Source of the DNA: Fulvimarina manganoxydans | GTDB taxonomy: Bacteria > Pseudomonadota > Alphaproteobacteria > Rhizobiales > Rhizobiaceae | DNA length: 64,000 nucleotides | NCBI RefSeq assembly: GCF_900176465.1 | Contig: NZ_FWXR01000002.1 | Location: 1-64,000, forward strand | Direction of reading: 5' to 3' | In this document: in pieces, positions 55,439 through 63,978 of the stretch | Layout of the letters: every line of letters starts with the position of its first letter | How positions within the stretch are numbered: the stretch's first letter is position 1 | Notes under the pieces: model-generated | Database searches by the model: none | Seen by the model: the letters and a program-made list of their open reading frames with translations, nothing else | Told to the model about the DNA's origin: nothing | Position numbers and translations under genes: made by a program

Positions 55439-55906
55439 ATGAGCGATCCGATCGAGACCAAGCTGGCCGAAATGGGCCTGTCCCTGCCCGAGAGTTCCCC
55501 CTCCCGGGCGAATTTCCTGCCCTTCAAGCGTACGGGCAATCTTCTCTTCCTCGCCGGCCAGATCTGCGAGTGGGAGGGCGTGCCGAAGGTCTTCGGTCCG
55601 GTCGAGCCGGGCTATGATCTTGCTCAAGCGAAGAAGGCTGCCGAAATGTGCGCGCTGAACCTTCTCTTCAACATGCGCGAGGCGGCAGGCTCCCTGTCCA
55701 ATGTGGCGAGCATCGTCCGGCTCGGCGGCTTCGTCTCGGCTCCCCCCGGCTTCGGCGAAGGGCCGATGATCGTCGACGGCGCATCCGAACTCTTCATCGC
55801 CCTTTATGGCGATGCCGGCCGTCACGCCCGAACGGCGGTCTGCGTCTCCTCCCTGCCGGCCAACGCCCTCGTCGAAGTGGATGCGGTCGTCGAATTGCGG
55901 GAATGA
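55439..55906 (+). CDS. RidA/YjgF/YER057c/UK114 family protein
   Basis: 155 aa. Family segments are FKRTGNLLFLAGQICEWEG and HARTAVCVSSLPANALVEVDAVV; the conserved Arg of HARTAV is present, which in RidA binds the substrate's carboxylate. Such proteins hydrolyse reactive enamine/imine intermediates released by PLP or amino-acid enzymes and frequently accompany amine or pyrimidine catabolism genes. AAAGGACAG precedes the ATG. Confidence 0.85.
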   Translation: MSDPIETKLAEMGLSLPESSPSRANFLPFKRTGNLLFLAGQICEWEGVPKVFGPVEPGYDLAQAKKAAEMCALNLLFNMREAAGSLSNVASIVRLGGFVSAPPGFGEGPMIVDGASELFIALYGDAGRHARTAVCVSSLPANALVEVDAVVELRE

Positions 55907-55973
55907 GCCTATCGCCTGGGGAGAAAGGGATGGCGCAAAAATGCTGTACAATCCATCGCCTTTTTGCCTTCTT

Positions 55974-55982
55974 CGTATACAG
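55974..55982. promoter_or_regulatory. CGTATACAG motif shared with the dipeptide operon
   Basis: CGTATACAG is followed four bases later by CGCC, just as at 47252. It lies 129 bp before the TRAP binding-protein gene. GTACA elements (55947 and 56007) are nearby. It may be an operator for one of the two GntR regulators in this block. Confidence 0.4.
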
Positions 55983-56110
55983 GAATCGCCTGATATGGAG
56001 GTGTCGTACATGATAAGTGATTGAAATTCGGAAATGGCACATCTCTTGCAGTGCAGCATCACGGGCGCCTTCGAGCCCGCCCTCGATCTGATCGCTGAAG
56101 GAGACATGCC

Positions 56111-57196
56111 TTGGAACGTCGCAAATTTCTCACCGGTGCCGCCTTCGCCGCTTCGGCAACGCTCGCCGCACCGACCGTTGCGAGAGCTCAGCAGAGCTTT
56201 TCCTGGAAAATGACGAATGCCTATGGGCCAGGCTCGCCCTTCTATGTCGAAGGCCCTGGCAGCCCGACCGACTTCTGCAAGAAGGTCGCCGCCCTGTCGG
56301 ATGGCCGTCTGACCATCCAGCATTTCGCGGCCGGCGAGCTTATTCCGGCTCTCGAGGGCTTCGATGCCGTCCAGAACGGCATCGTCGAGATGAATGCCGC
56401 CAACGCCTATTTCTGGGCCGGCAAGATTCCAGCCGCTCAGTATTTCACGACGGTGCCCTTCGGGATGGACGTGAAGGGCACCAATGCCTGGCTCTATAAT
56501 GGCGGCGGGATCGAGCTGTGGCACGAGCTCTACGAGCCGCTCGGAATGATCGCCTTTCCAATGGGCAATACCGGCGTTCAGATGACCGGCTGGTTCCGCA
56601 AGGAGATCAAATCGGTCGAGGACTTCAACGGCCTCAAAATGCGCATTCCGGGTCTCGCCGGAAAAGTCTACGCCAAGCTTGGCGTCAATGTGCAGCTTCT
56701 ACCGGGCGGCGAGATCTTTCCGGCGCTGGAACGCGGGGTGATCGACGCGGCCGAGTTTGTCGGGCCCTTCCAGGATCGGCGTCTTGGCCTGCAGAAGGCT
56801 GCGAAATACTACTACACCACCGGCTGGCACGAGCCGAACAACGTCACCGAGCTTTTGATCAACAAGGCCGCCTGGGACAGTCTGCCGGCGGATCTGCAGG
56901 AGATCGTCAAGATCGCCGCCATGGCCTGCAATGTCGAAAGCAATTCCTGGTGCGACGCCACCAATGCCGAGGCGATGACCGATCTCGTCGACAATTTCGG
57001 CGTCGTCGCCCAGCCTCTGCCGGATGAAGTCGTCGAGGCGCTGCGCCCGATCACCGCCGAAACGCTCGAGGAGGGCGCGGCCGCCGATCCAACCACCCGG
57101 AAGGTCCATGACGCTTATATGGCCTTCAAGAAGCAGTATGGCGACTGGGCCGACGATTCGGCCGAGCCTCTCCTTCCCCTTCTCTACAAGTCGTAA
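56111..57196 (+). CDS. TRAP transporter solute-binding protein DctP-type
   Basis: 361 aa from a TTG at 56111 that has AAGGAG 7 bases upstream; the ATG at 56106 is out of frame. The N-terminus MERRKFLTGAAFAASATLAA is a twin-arginine signal, suggesting folded export. DctP-family sequence runs from SFSWKMTNAYGPGSPFYVEG to EDFNGLKMRIPGLAGKVYAKLG and GGEIFPALERGVIDAAEFVGP. It binds a carboxylate-type ligand for DctQM. Confidence 0.9.
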   Translation: MERRKFLTGAAFAASATLAAPTVARAQQSFSWKMTNAYGPGSPFYVEGPGSPTDFCKKVAALSDGRLTIQHFAAGELIPALEGFDAVQNGIVEMNAANAYFWAGKIPAAQYFTTVPFGMDVKGTNAWLYNGGGIELWHELYEPLGMIAFPMGNTGVQMTGWFRKEIKSVEDFNGLKMRIPGLAGKVYAKLGVNVQLLPGGEIFPALERGVIDAAEFVGPFQDRRLGLQKAAKYYYTTGWHEPNNVTELLINKAAWDSLPADLQEIVKIAAMACNVESNSWCDATNAEAMTDLVDNFGVVAQPLPDEVVEALRPITAETLEEGAAADPTTRKVHDAYMAFKKQYGDWADDSAEPLLPLLYKS

Positions 57197-57199
57197 CCC

Positions 57200-57742
57200 A
57201 TGTTGGATCGCCTTTTGCGTCTGGCGAACGGAGCGGATCGCTTCGTTCGCCTCGTCGGCGAGATCATGGCCTGGACGGGTCTCGCCATGGTCCTCGTCAT
57301 CGCCTTCAATGTCTGCGCCCGGTATCTGTTCTCCTTCGGAGCCGTGGCCCTGCAGGAGACCGAATGGCATCTCATGGCCGTCGGCGCCCTGTTCGGCATG
57401 TCCTACGGGCTCAATCGGGGCGAGGAGGTCCGGGTCGACGTTCTCTACGGGAACTTCTCGGCGCGGACGAAGCGGATCGTCAACGCGGTCGGCGCTTTCC
57501 TCCTCGCGCTTTCGGCTCTCGCCATCGCCTATCTGGCGCTGCGCTTCGTCTCCCAGTCCTATGCCTTGGGTGAGGGGTCGGCCGATCCCGGCGGGCTTCC
57601 GGCCCGCTGGGCCTTGAAGGCCGCAATTCCTATCGCCTTCGCCCTTCTCGCCCTCCAGGCCCTCGTCGCCTTTCTGCGCGATCTTGCGGTTCTCCTGCGC
57701 GGAGAAGACGCCATGGCCGCGCCCGTGCCTTCGGAGAGCTGA
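57200..57742 (+). CDS. TRAP transporter small permease DctQ-type
   Basis: 180 aa with four membrane segments (about residues 24-45, 55-75, 90-115 and 132-155). Typical is ALQETEWHLMAVGALFGMSYGLNRGEEVRVD. It is the small subunit of the TRAP permease. Its stop overlaps the start of the large subunit (TGATG). Confidence 0.88.
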   Translation: MLDRLLRLANGADRFVRLVGEIMAWTGLAMVLVIAFNVCARYLFSFGAVALQETEWHLMAVGALFGMSYGLNRGEEVRVDVLYGNFSARTKRIVNAVGAFLLALSALAIAYLALRFVSQSYALGEGSADPGGLPARWALKAAIPIAFALLALQALVAFLRDLAVLLRGEDAMAAPVPSES

Positions 57743-59073
57743 TGGACATGCCCTTCAATGAAATTCTCGCGCTGGCGATGATCGGCGCGTTCTTCCTTCT
57801 GCTTCTCGTCGGATTGCCGGTGCCGATCTGCCTGGCCGTCACCGGCTTCGTCTTCGGCTATATCGGTTTCGGCGACATGCTGTTCGGCCTGCTGCCGGCC
57901 CGCATCTTCGGCGTCGTCACCAACTACACGCTGCTGGCGCTTCCGCTGTTCATCTTCATGGGCATCATGCTGGAGCGGTCCAAGATGGCCGAGGATCTCC
58001 TCGATGTCATCGGTCTGGCCATGGGGCGGCTGCGCGGCGGCATGGCGCTCGCCATCGTGCTCGTCGGCGTCCTGATGGGCGCGGCTTCCGGCGTCGTCGG
58101 CGCGACCGTCGTCACGGTCGGTCTGATCGCGCTCAATCCGCTGATCCGGCGCGGCTACGACAAGGGCGTCGCAGCCGGCGTCATCTGCGCCTCGGGAACC
58201 CTCGGGCAGATCATCCCGCCAAGCCTCGTCCTGATCCTTCTGGCCGACATCATGGGCGAGTCGGTCGGCACGCTCTTTGCCGCCGCGCTGATCCCAGGTC
58301 TGATGCTGGCCGGGCTCTTCGTCGCCTATATTCTCATCTTGGGTTTCGTCCTGCCGGACAAGGTTCCCCCGATCCCGCTCGAAGAGCGGCAGGCCGTGTC
58401 TGGACGCGATCTTTTCATTCGGGTCCTGAAAGTCGTGGTGCCGCCGCTCGCCCTGATCTTTCTGGTGCTCGGTTCGATCATTGGCGGGATCGCGGCGCCG
58501 ACGGAAGCCGCCGCCATGGGCGCTTTCGGCTCGATCCTGCTCGCCCTCGTTTCAGGACGTCTCAGTCTCAAGGTCATGACCGAGGTGGTGCGGGGCGCTT
58601 TCGTTACCAGCGCCATGGTCTTCTTCATTCTGATCTTCGCGCAGGTCTTCTCGCTGGCCTTTCGTGGTCTTGGAGGCGAGCGCTTGGTTCAGGATGCCTT
58701 CGCCTTCGTGCCTGGTGGCATCGACGGACAGCTTCTCTTCCTGATGCTGCTCCTCTTCGTTCTCGGCTTCTTCCTGGAATGGATCGAGATCTCCTATATC
58801 GCTCTGCCGCTTTTTCTGCCGGTGCTGCACCAGTCGGGCGTGGACCTCGCATGGGTCGCGATCCTCGTCGCGGTCAATCTTCAGACCTCGTTCCTGACAC
58901 CGCCCTTCGGCTGGGCCCTGTTCTTCCTGAAGGGTGTCGCCCCGCCGGAGCTGAAGACCTCCGACATCTATCGTGGTGTCATTCCCTTCATCGTCCTTCA
59001 GCTCTTCGGGCTGGTTCTTGTCTATCTCTTCCCGTCGATGGCGCTCTGGCTGCCCGACGCGATCGGCTGGTAA
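57742..59073 (+). CDS. TRAP transporter large permease DctM-type
   Basis: 443 aa with about 12-13 membrane segments. DctM signatures are FIFMGIMLERSKMAEDLLDVIGL, GAASGVVGATVVTVGLIALNPLI and ASGTLGQIIPPSLVLILLADIMGESVG. It is the sodium-coupled permease. Confidence 0.93.
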   Translation: MDMPFNEILALAMIGAFFLLLLVGLPVPICLAVTGFVFGYIGFGDMLFGLLPARIFGVVTNYTLLALPLFIFMGIMLERSKMAEDLLDVIGLAMGRLRGGMALAIVLVGVLMGAASGVVGATVVTVGLIALNPLIRRGYDKGVAAGVICASGTLGQIIPPSLVLILLADIMGESVGTLFAAALIPGLMLAGLFVAYILILGFVLPDKVPPIPLEERQAVSGRDLFIRVLKVVVPPLALIFLVLGSIIGGIAAPTEAAAMGAFGSILLALVSGRLSLKVMTEVVRGAFVTSAMVFFILIFAQVFSLAFRGLGGERLVQDAFAFVPGGIDGQLLFLMLLLFVLGFFLEWIEISYIALPLFLPVLHQSGVDLAWVAILVAVNLQTSFLTPPFGWALFFLKGVAPPELKTSDIYRGVIPFIVLQLFGLVLVYLFPSMALWLPDAIGW

Positions 59074-59088
59074 AGGAGGCTTTTCGCC

Positions 59089-60675
59089 ATGCTGCATTCC
59101 GCATCGGGGCTCAATGGCTGCGTCAGCGCCCCGCATCTGTCCGCCGCCCTTGCCGGTCGCGACGTCCTTGCCAAGGGCGGGACTGCGATCGAGGCGATGG
59201 TCGCGGCGGCGGCCACCATCGCCGTGGTCTATCCGCATATGAACTCGATCGGCGGCGACGGATTCTGGATCGTCCAGGAGCCGGGCAAGGCGCCGGTGGG
59301 CATTTCCGCCTGTGGCCGCGCGGCGGCGCTCGCAACGCCTGAATTCTACGCAAGTCATGGCCATCACGACACCATCCCGGCGCGCGGCAGCCTGGCGGCC
59401 TTGACCGTGCCGGGCACGATCTCCGGCTGGGCGAAGGCCTTGGACATGGTGCCCGAAGACCGGCGCCTGCCGCTCGGCGATCTTCTCGCTGCCGCCGAAG
59501 CCTATGCCCGGGACGGGATCGTCGTCACCGGCAATCAGAGCGACTGCACCCGCGCCAAGCTCAGCGGGCTGAAGGACGTTCCGGGCTTTGCCGAGATCTA
59601 TCTGCCCGGCGGCGAACCGCCCGAAGAGCGCAGCATCCTGAAGCAGCCGGCGTTGGCCGAGACCTTCGCGACTCTCGCTCGCGAGGGACTGGAGAGTGCC
59701 TATCGCGGCAGTCTCGCACAGACCCATGCGGCTTTTCTGGAGGCCGAAGGCTCGCCCCTGCGGTTCGGCGATTTCGAGCGGTTCGAGGCCGAGATCGTCG
59801 AGCCTTTGTCGACAGAACTGTCGGTTGGAACGGTGTTCAACATGCCGCCGCCGACGCAAGGGGTCTCGTCGCTGATGATCCTTGCTCTGTTCGACCGGCT
59901 GAAGGTCGCGCTCGGCGAAGGGTTCGATCATGTCCATGGGCTGGTGGAGGCCACGAAACAGGCCTTCATCTTGAGAAACCAAGGCCTCGGCGACCCGGAT
60001 TTTATGGAGAGGGCCGCAAGCGAATGGCTGCGCTCCGAAGACCTCGATGCGCTCCATGCCAGGATCGATCGAAAGCGCGCACTGCCTTGGCCGCACGAAG
60101 CGAAAGATGGCGACACGATCTGGATGGGCGCAGCCGACAGTGAAGGCCGCGTCGTCAGCTTCATCCAGAGCGTCTTCTGGGAGTTCGGGTCCGGCCTGAC
60201 TTGCCCCGACACCGGCGTCGTCTTTCAAAATCGCGGCGCGGGCTTTTCCCTGAAAGCCGGCCCCAACCAGCTCGGCCCCGGTCGCCGGCCGTTCCACACG
60301 CTCAATCCGGCGCTTGCCCATCTGAAGGACGGACGGATCATGGCCTATGGCACCATGGGCGGGGAAGGACAGCCCCAGACCCAGGCCGCGATCTTCTCGC
60401 GCTATGCGATGTTCGGCCAGGGGCTGCAGCAGGCCGTCACCGCGCCGCGCTGGCTTCTCGGTCGCACCTGGGGCGAGGTGACGACGTCGCTGAAATTAGA
60501 GGATCGCTTCTCGCCGTCGCTTGTCGCCGAACTCGAGGCTTGTGGGCACGAGATCGAGATGATCGCGCCTTTCTCCGATCTTGCCGGTCATGCCGGCGCC
60601 GTCGTGCGTCACCCCTCCGGCGTCATCGAGGGCGCCAGCGATCCGCGGGCCGATGGCGGCGCGGCCGCGTTCTGA
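59089..60675 (+). CDS. GGT-fold amidohydrolase, HpxW-like
   Basis: 528 aa Ntn-hydrolase of the gamma-glutamyltransferase family without signal peptide, so cytoplasmic. The predicted self-cleavage nucleophile is Thr343 in KDGDTIWMGAADSEG; ordinary GGTs have TTH there. The C-terminal half has FWEFGSGLTCPDTGVVFQNRG and TMGGEGQPQTQAA, as in the HpxW oxamate amidohydrolase of purine catabolism. It probably cleaves oxamate or a related amide rather than glutathione. It follows the TRAP operon by 15 bp, so the transported compound is a likely substrate. Confidence 0.78.
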   Translation: MLHSASGLNGCVSAPHLSAALAGRDVLAKGGTAIEAMVAAAATIAVVYPHMNSIGGDGFWIVQEPGKAPVGISACGRAAALATPEFYASHGHHDTIPARGSLAALTVPGTISGWAKALDMVPEDRRLPLGDLLAAAEAYARDGIVVTGNQSDCTRAKLSGLKDVPGFAEIYLPGGEPPEERSILKQPALAETFATLAREGLESAYRGSLAQTHAAFLEAEGSPLRFGDFERFEAEIVEPLSTELSVGTVFNMPPPTQGVSSLMILALFDRLKVALGEGFDHVHGLVEATKQAFILRNQGLGDPDFMERAASEWLRSEDLDALHARIDRKRALPWPHEAKDGDTIWMGAADSEGRVVSFIQSVFWEFGSGLTCPDTGVVFQNRGAGFSLKAGPNQLGPGRRPFHTLNPALAHLKDGRIMAYGTMGGEGQPQTQAAIFSRYAMFGQGLQQAVTAPRWLLGRTWGEVTTSLKLEDRFSPSLVAELEACGHEIEMIAPFSDLAGHAGAVVRHPSGVIEGASDPRADGGAAAF

Positions 60676-60694
60676 TCGTCGAAGGGAGGGGCGA

Positions 60695-61579
60695 ATGGGC
60701 TTTGATCGACGCGATGGGCGCGAGCGGGATCCGGCTGGGAGCGCGAGGCGGGCGAAGGGTGCGGAGAAGGGTGGCAGGCCGCTCGCTCGGCTGGTAGATC
60801 GGCGGGCGGACAATCCATCGGGGCGAGCGGGCATGAGTGGTGAGGCGAAGGGAAAGGCGCAAGCCCAGGGGCAGCGCGCGGTCCATAGCGATCTCATCGC
60901 CGAATGCCTTGAGACGGAGATCGTCGATGGCACGCTATCCGCCGGTGCCAAGCTCGACGAGACGGCGATCGCCGAACGTTTCGGCGTTTCGCGCACGCCG
61001 GTCCGCGAAGCCTTTCTCATCCTCGTGTCCCGTTCGCTCGCCGAGCGCGTGCCCTATCGCGGCGTCGTCGTCTGCGATCTCTCGCCCGAGCGCATCGAGG
61101 AGATGTTCGAGGCGATGGGTGAGATCGAAGGCCTGTGCGGTCGTCTGGCAGCGGGTCGGATGAGCCCGAGCGAACGGGCGGCGCTGTCGAAGCTTCACGG
61201 ATCCATGTGCGAACTCGCGGCCGCCGGGCGCTTCGAAGACTATGAGCGGGCGAATGGCGAGCTCCACGAGATGATCCATCTCGGCACCCATAATAGCGAT
61301 CTGATCGACATCGCCCATGGCATGCGCGTCAAGCTCGCTCCCTTCCGGCGCTCCCAGCTTCTCAATCGCGAGCGGGCCGAGCAATCGAATGCCGAACACG
61401 AGGCCATTGTCGAAGCGATCGTCGAGCGCGACGCGATCACGGCCGAGCGTCGCCTTCGTCTCCATCTGATCCGCTCGGCGCAGACTTATATTGCCTCGCT
61501 CAACGCCCGTATCGGGGATGCCAAGACGCAAAAGGCGGATGCGGCCGAGAAAGCCAGACGCGCCGGGCGCCAGGCCTGA
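60695..61579 (+). CDS. GntR-family regulator, FCD (FadR) type
   Basis: 294 aa from the ATG at 60695, which has GGGAGG 6 bases before it. The ATG at 60833 (248 aa) starts MSGEAKGKAQAQ and is the alternative; the extra 46 residues are Arg-rich. The wHTH is AGAKLDETAIAERFGVSRTPVREAFLILV. The FCD domain has metal-binding candidates in NGELHEMIHLGTHN and SNAEHEAIVEAI. It likely senses the carboxylate handled by the upstream TRAP/HpxW operon and controls it. Confidence 0.85.
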   Translation: MGFDRRDGRERDPAGSARRAKGAEKGGRPLARLVDRRADNPSGRAGMSGEAKGKAQAQGQRAVHSDLIAECLETEIVDGTLSAGAKLDETAIAERFGVSRTPVREAFLILVSRSLAERVPYRGVVVCDLSPERIEEMFEAMGEIEGLCGRLAAGRMSPSERAALSKLHGSMCELAAAGRFEDYERANGELHEMIHLGTHNSDLIDIAHGMRVKLAPFRRSQLLNRERAEQSNAEHEAIVEAIVERDAITAERRLRLHLIRSAQTYIASLNARIGDAKTQKADAAEKARRAGRQA

Positions 61580-61615
61580 TACGGTGTCCGACTGGTTCAG
61601 TCGGGCTCCGTATCA
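61577..61615 (+). terminator. Large two-part hairpin after the FCD regulator
   Basis: TGATACGG (61577-61584) pairs with CCGTATCA (61608-61615), and inside CCGACT (61588-61593) pairs with AGTCGG (61599-61604) around GGTTC. The internal loop is TGT/GCT. It begins at the stop codon and has no T-tract. It probably ends the transcript. Confidence 0.5.
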
Positions 61616-61717
61616 AAGCCCGCACGGCGTTTGAGCGCCTTTAAAAAAGTACGGTTCGCGGAGCGATCAAACGGATTTCATCTGCCAAGGCCGGACCGAG
61701 ACAAGACAAGGAAGGGA

Positions 61718-62740
61718 ATGTCCATGCGGCTTCCGAAAATCGACAAGTTCGTGCTCGCGCTGGCGGCGGCCGTGATCCTTGCGATCCTCTTTCCCGAACC
61801 GGGCCGGACTGGCGGACTGCTCCATTGGGATTATGTCACCACTTACGGCGTCTGCGCGGTCTTCTTCCTTTACGGTCTGACGCTCGCGCCCGAGCGGATG
61901 AAGCATGGGCTGACGCGCTGGAAGGCGCATATCGTCGTCGTGTTGACGACCTTCGGCTTGTTTCCGGCCGTGGTCCTGCTGGCGGTGACGCTGTTTCCGG
62001 GCGCCTTGCCGGAGGCGGCGGAAATCGGCTTCTTCTATGTCGCGGCTCTCCCCTCGACCGTCTCCTCCTCGGTCGCCATGGTTTCGCTCGCGCGCGGCAA
62101 CGTGCCGGTCGCCATCTTCAACGCGACCCTGTCGAGCCTGCTCGGCGTCGTTCTGACGCCGGCCTTGATGGCCTGGTATCTGCAATCGAGCGGAGCGCCG
62201 GTGCCGCTTCTACCGACGATCTTCAAGGTGGTGCTTCTGGTCCTTCTGCCGATCATCGTCGGGCAGGTAGCCCGGCACTGGCTCGGCGGCTGGGCTGAGC
62301 GGCACAAAGCCGTCATCAAGCTCGCCGATCGTGGCATCATCCTTGCGGTCGTCTACGGGGCCTTTTCCAATTCGGTGGCCGACGGCGTCTGGCTGCGCCA
62401 CGATCCGCTGGTCGTTGCCGAAATCGCCGTGGCAGCGATCGTGCTTTTCTTCGTGATTTATGCCGCGACCGTTCTGGTCTCCAAGCTTCTCGCTATGTCG
62501 GAGGAGGACGTGATCGCGGTCGCCTTTTGCGGCTCGAAGAAATCGCTGGCCGCCGGCGTGCCGCTTGCCCCCGTCATTTTCGCGGGACGCAGCGATGTGG
62601 GGCTGATCATCCTGCCCATCATGCTGTTCCACTTCTTCCAGCTATTGATCGTCAGCTTCATCGCCGCGCGCGCCGGCCGGCGACCGGAGGCCGAGGAGGA
62701 TACGCTTTCGAGCCGGAGCGAGCCTGCAAAGGTCGCCTGA
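61718..62740 (+). CDS. SBF-like (bile-acid:sodium symporter fold) membrane protein
   Basis: 340 aa from the ATG at 61718; the ATG two codons on has equal claim. GGAAGGG precedes it. About nine to ten membrane segments; FFYVAALPSTVSSSVAMVSLARGN and VAFCGSKKSLAAGVPLAPVIF are the crossed-helix signatures of the YfeH/SBF-like family. It may be a sodium-coupled transporter or exporter; the substrate is not evident. Confidence 0.85.
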   Translation: MSMRLPKIDKFVLALAAAVILAILFPEPGRTGGLLHWDYVTTYGVCAVFFLYGLTLAPERMKHGLTRWKAHIVVVLTTFGLFPAVVLLAVTLFPGALPEAAEIGFFYVAALPSTVSSSVAMVSLARGNVPVAIFNATLSSLLGVVLTPALMAWYLQSSGAPVPLLPTIFKVVLLVLLPIIVGQVARHWLGGWAERHKAVIKLADRGIILAVVYGAFSNSVADGVWLRHDPLVVAEIAVAAIVLFFVIYAATVLVSKLLAMSEEDVIAVAFCGSKKSLAAGVPLAPVIFAGRSDVGLIILPIMLFHFFQLLIVSFIAARAGRRPEAEEDTLSSRSEPAKVA

Positions 62741-62774
62741 CCGCCGCAAGACAAGATGCATGGTTCGTGGTGTC

Positions 62775-62802
62775 TTGGCGCGGCTCGAACCCTTTGCGCC
62801 AA
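62775..62802. terminator. Hairpin after the SBF-like gene
   Basis: TTGGCGC (62775-62781) pairs with GCGCCAA (62796-62802) over a 14-nt loop. No T-tract; a weak call. Confidence 0.35.
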
Positions 62803-62933
62803 AGCACAGAGGGCGGCGCGCTGTCGAGCGTGCGGCGCTCTTGTTGCATTCTACCTCGCAACGTTTTCTCCCCACGCGTCGTTTTTAACGCGCGGGCAGC
62901 GGCTCCGCAGACCCTTAAAGACGCGGAGATCAT

Positions 62934-63968
62934 ATGCAGGCTTGGGCGCAGACGCAGACGCAAAACCTGGCCGACGCCGCCAGTGGGCAACCTCAAACCT
63001 TGGATCAGGCGGTCACTCTCGAGCCCGCTTTCGCGCTCGGCAAGATCGAAGACTGGGTCATCGGTTTCCAGAAGCTACTGCCCAACATCGTCGTCGGCCT
63101 CGTTGTCATTGCGATCTTCTGGATGGTCGGATGGCTGTTCGACCGGGCCTTCAACCGCTGGGCGCGTCGTCATTCCCGCGACAATCTCGGCGAGGTGCTG
63201 GGTGCCTTCGTCAAATGGCTCATCATTCTCTTCGGCACGCTTATCGGTTTGACGATCGTCATTCCCTCGCTCAACCCGGCTGACCTGCTCGCGGGTCTCG
63301 GCATCGGCTCCGTCGCCATCGGTTTCGCCTTCAAGGACATTCTGCAGAACTGGCTGGCCGGGCTGCTTCTCCTTATCCGCCAGCCTTTCCAGGTGGGCGA
63401 TCAGATCGTCGTCAACGGCTATGAGGGCACCGTCGACTGGATCGAGACCCGGGCGACGATCATCACGACCTATGACCGCCGACGGGTGATCATCCCGAAT
63501 GCCGACGTTTATTCCAACGCCGTCACCGTCAACACGGCCCATGCGGTGCGGCGCTCTCAATATGATATCGGCATCGGCTATGGCGACGTCATGGAGCAAG
63601 CGCGCGCCGTGATCCTGAAGGCGCTCGGCGAGACGCCGGGCGTCGAGGCCGAACCCAAGCCGGAAGTTCTCGTCATGGATCTCGCCGCCTCCTGGGTAAC
63701 GCTCAGGGCGCGGTGGTGGACGAGTTCGAAGCGCACCGATGTGGTCCATGCCCAGGCCGCCGCTTTGGAGCGCATCAAGACGGCGCTCGACGCGGCCGGC
63801 ATCGACATGCCCTTCGACACCAAGGTGCTGCTCTTCCACGACCAAAGCGAAGAGATCGACGGCATTCGCGGCCGCCAGCGCGAAGGCTGGCCGAAACCGA
63901 CGAGCGGTCCGGCGCCGCGGCCCGCGCGCTTGGTTGGCGTTGAGGACGATCAGACGGGGAGAGACTGA
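62934..63968 (+). CDS. Small-conductance mechanosensitive channel, MscS type
   Basis: 344 aa. Three membrane segments (about residues 45-65, 80-105 and 112-140) are followed by the pore helix LLAGLGIGSVAIGFAFKDILQNWLAG, then the beta domain with GDQIVVNGYEGTVDWIETRATIITTYDRRRVIIPNADVYSN. It releases solutes on hypo-osmotic shock. The C-terminus is extended and polar. The start at 62934 has GGAGA upstream. Confidence 0.9.
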   Translation: MQAWAQTQTQNLADAASGQPQTLDQAVTLEPAFALGKIEDWVIGFQKLLPNIVVGLVVIAIFWMVGWLFDRAFNRWARRHSRDNLGEVLGAFVKWLIILFGTLIGLTIVIPSLNPADLLAGLGIGSVAIGFAFKDILQNWLAGLLLLIRQPFQVGDQIVVNGYEGTVDWIETRATIITTYDRRRVIIPNADVYSNAVTVNTAHAVRRSQYDIGIGYGDVMEQARAVILKALGETPGVEAEPKPEVLVMDLAASWVTLRARWWTSSKRTDVVHAQAAALERIKTALDAAGIDMPFDTKVLLFHDQSEEIDGIRGRQREGWPKPTSGPAPRPARLVGVEDDQTGRD

Positions 63969-63978
63969 GGGGGCGAAA

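Noticed and set aside
58552-60321. Minus-strand ORF (589 codons) antisense to DctM and HpxW-like genes
   Set aside because: Same reason: low-complexity composition and complete plus-strand families underneath it.
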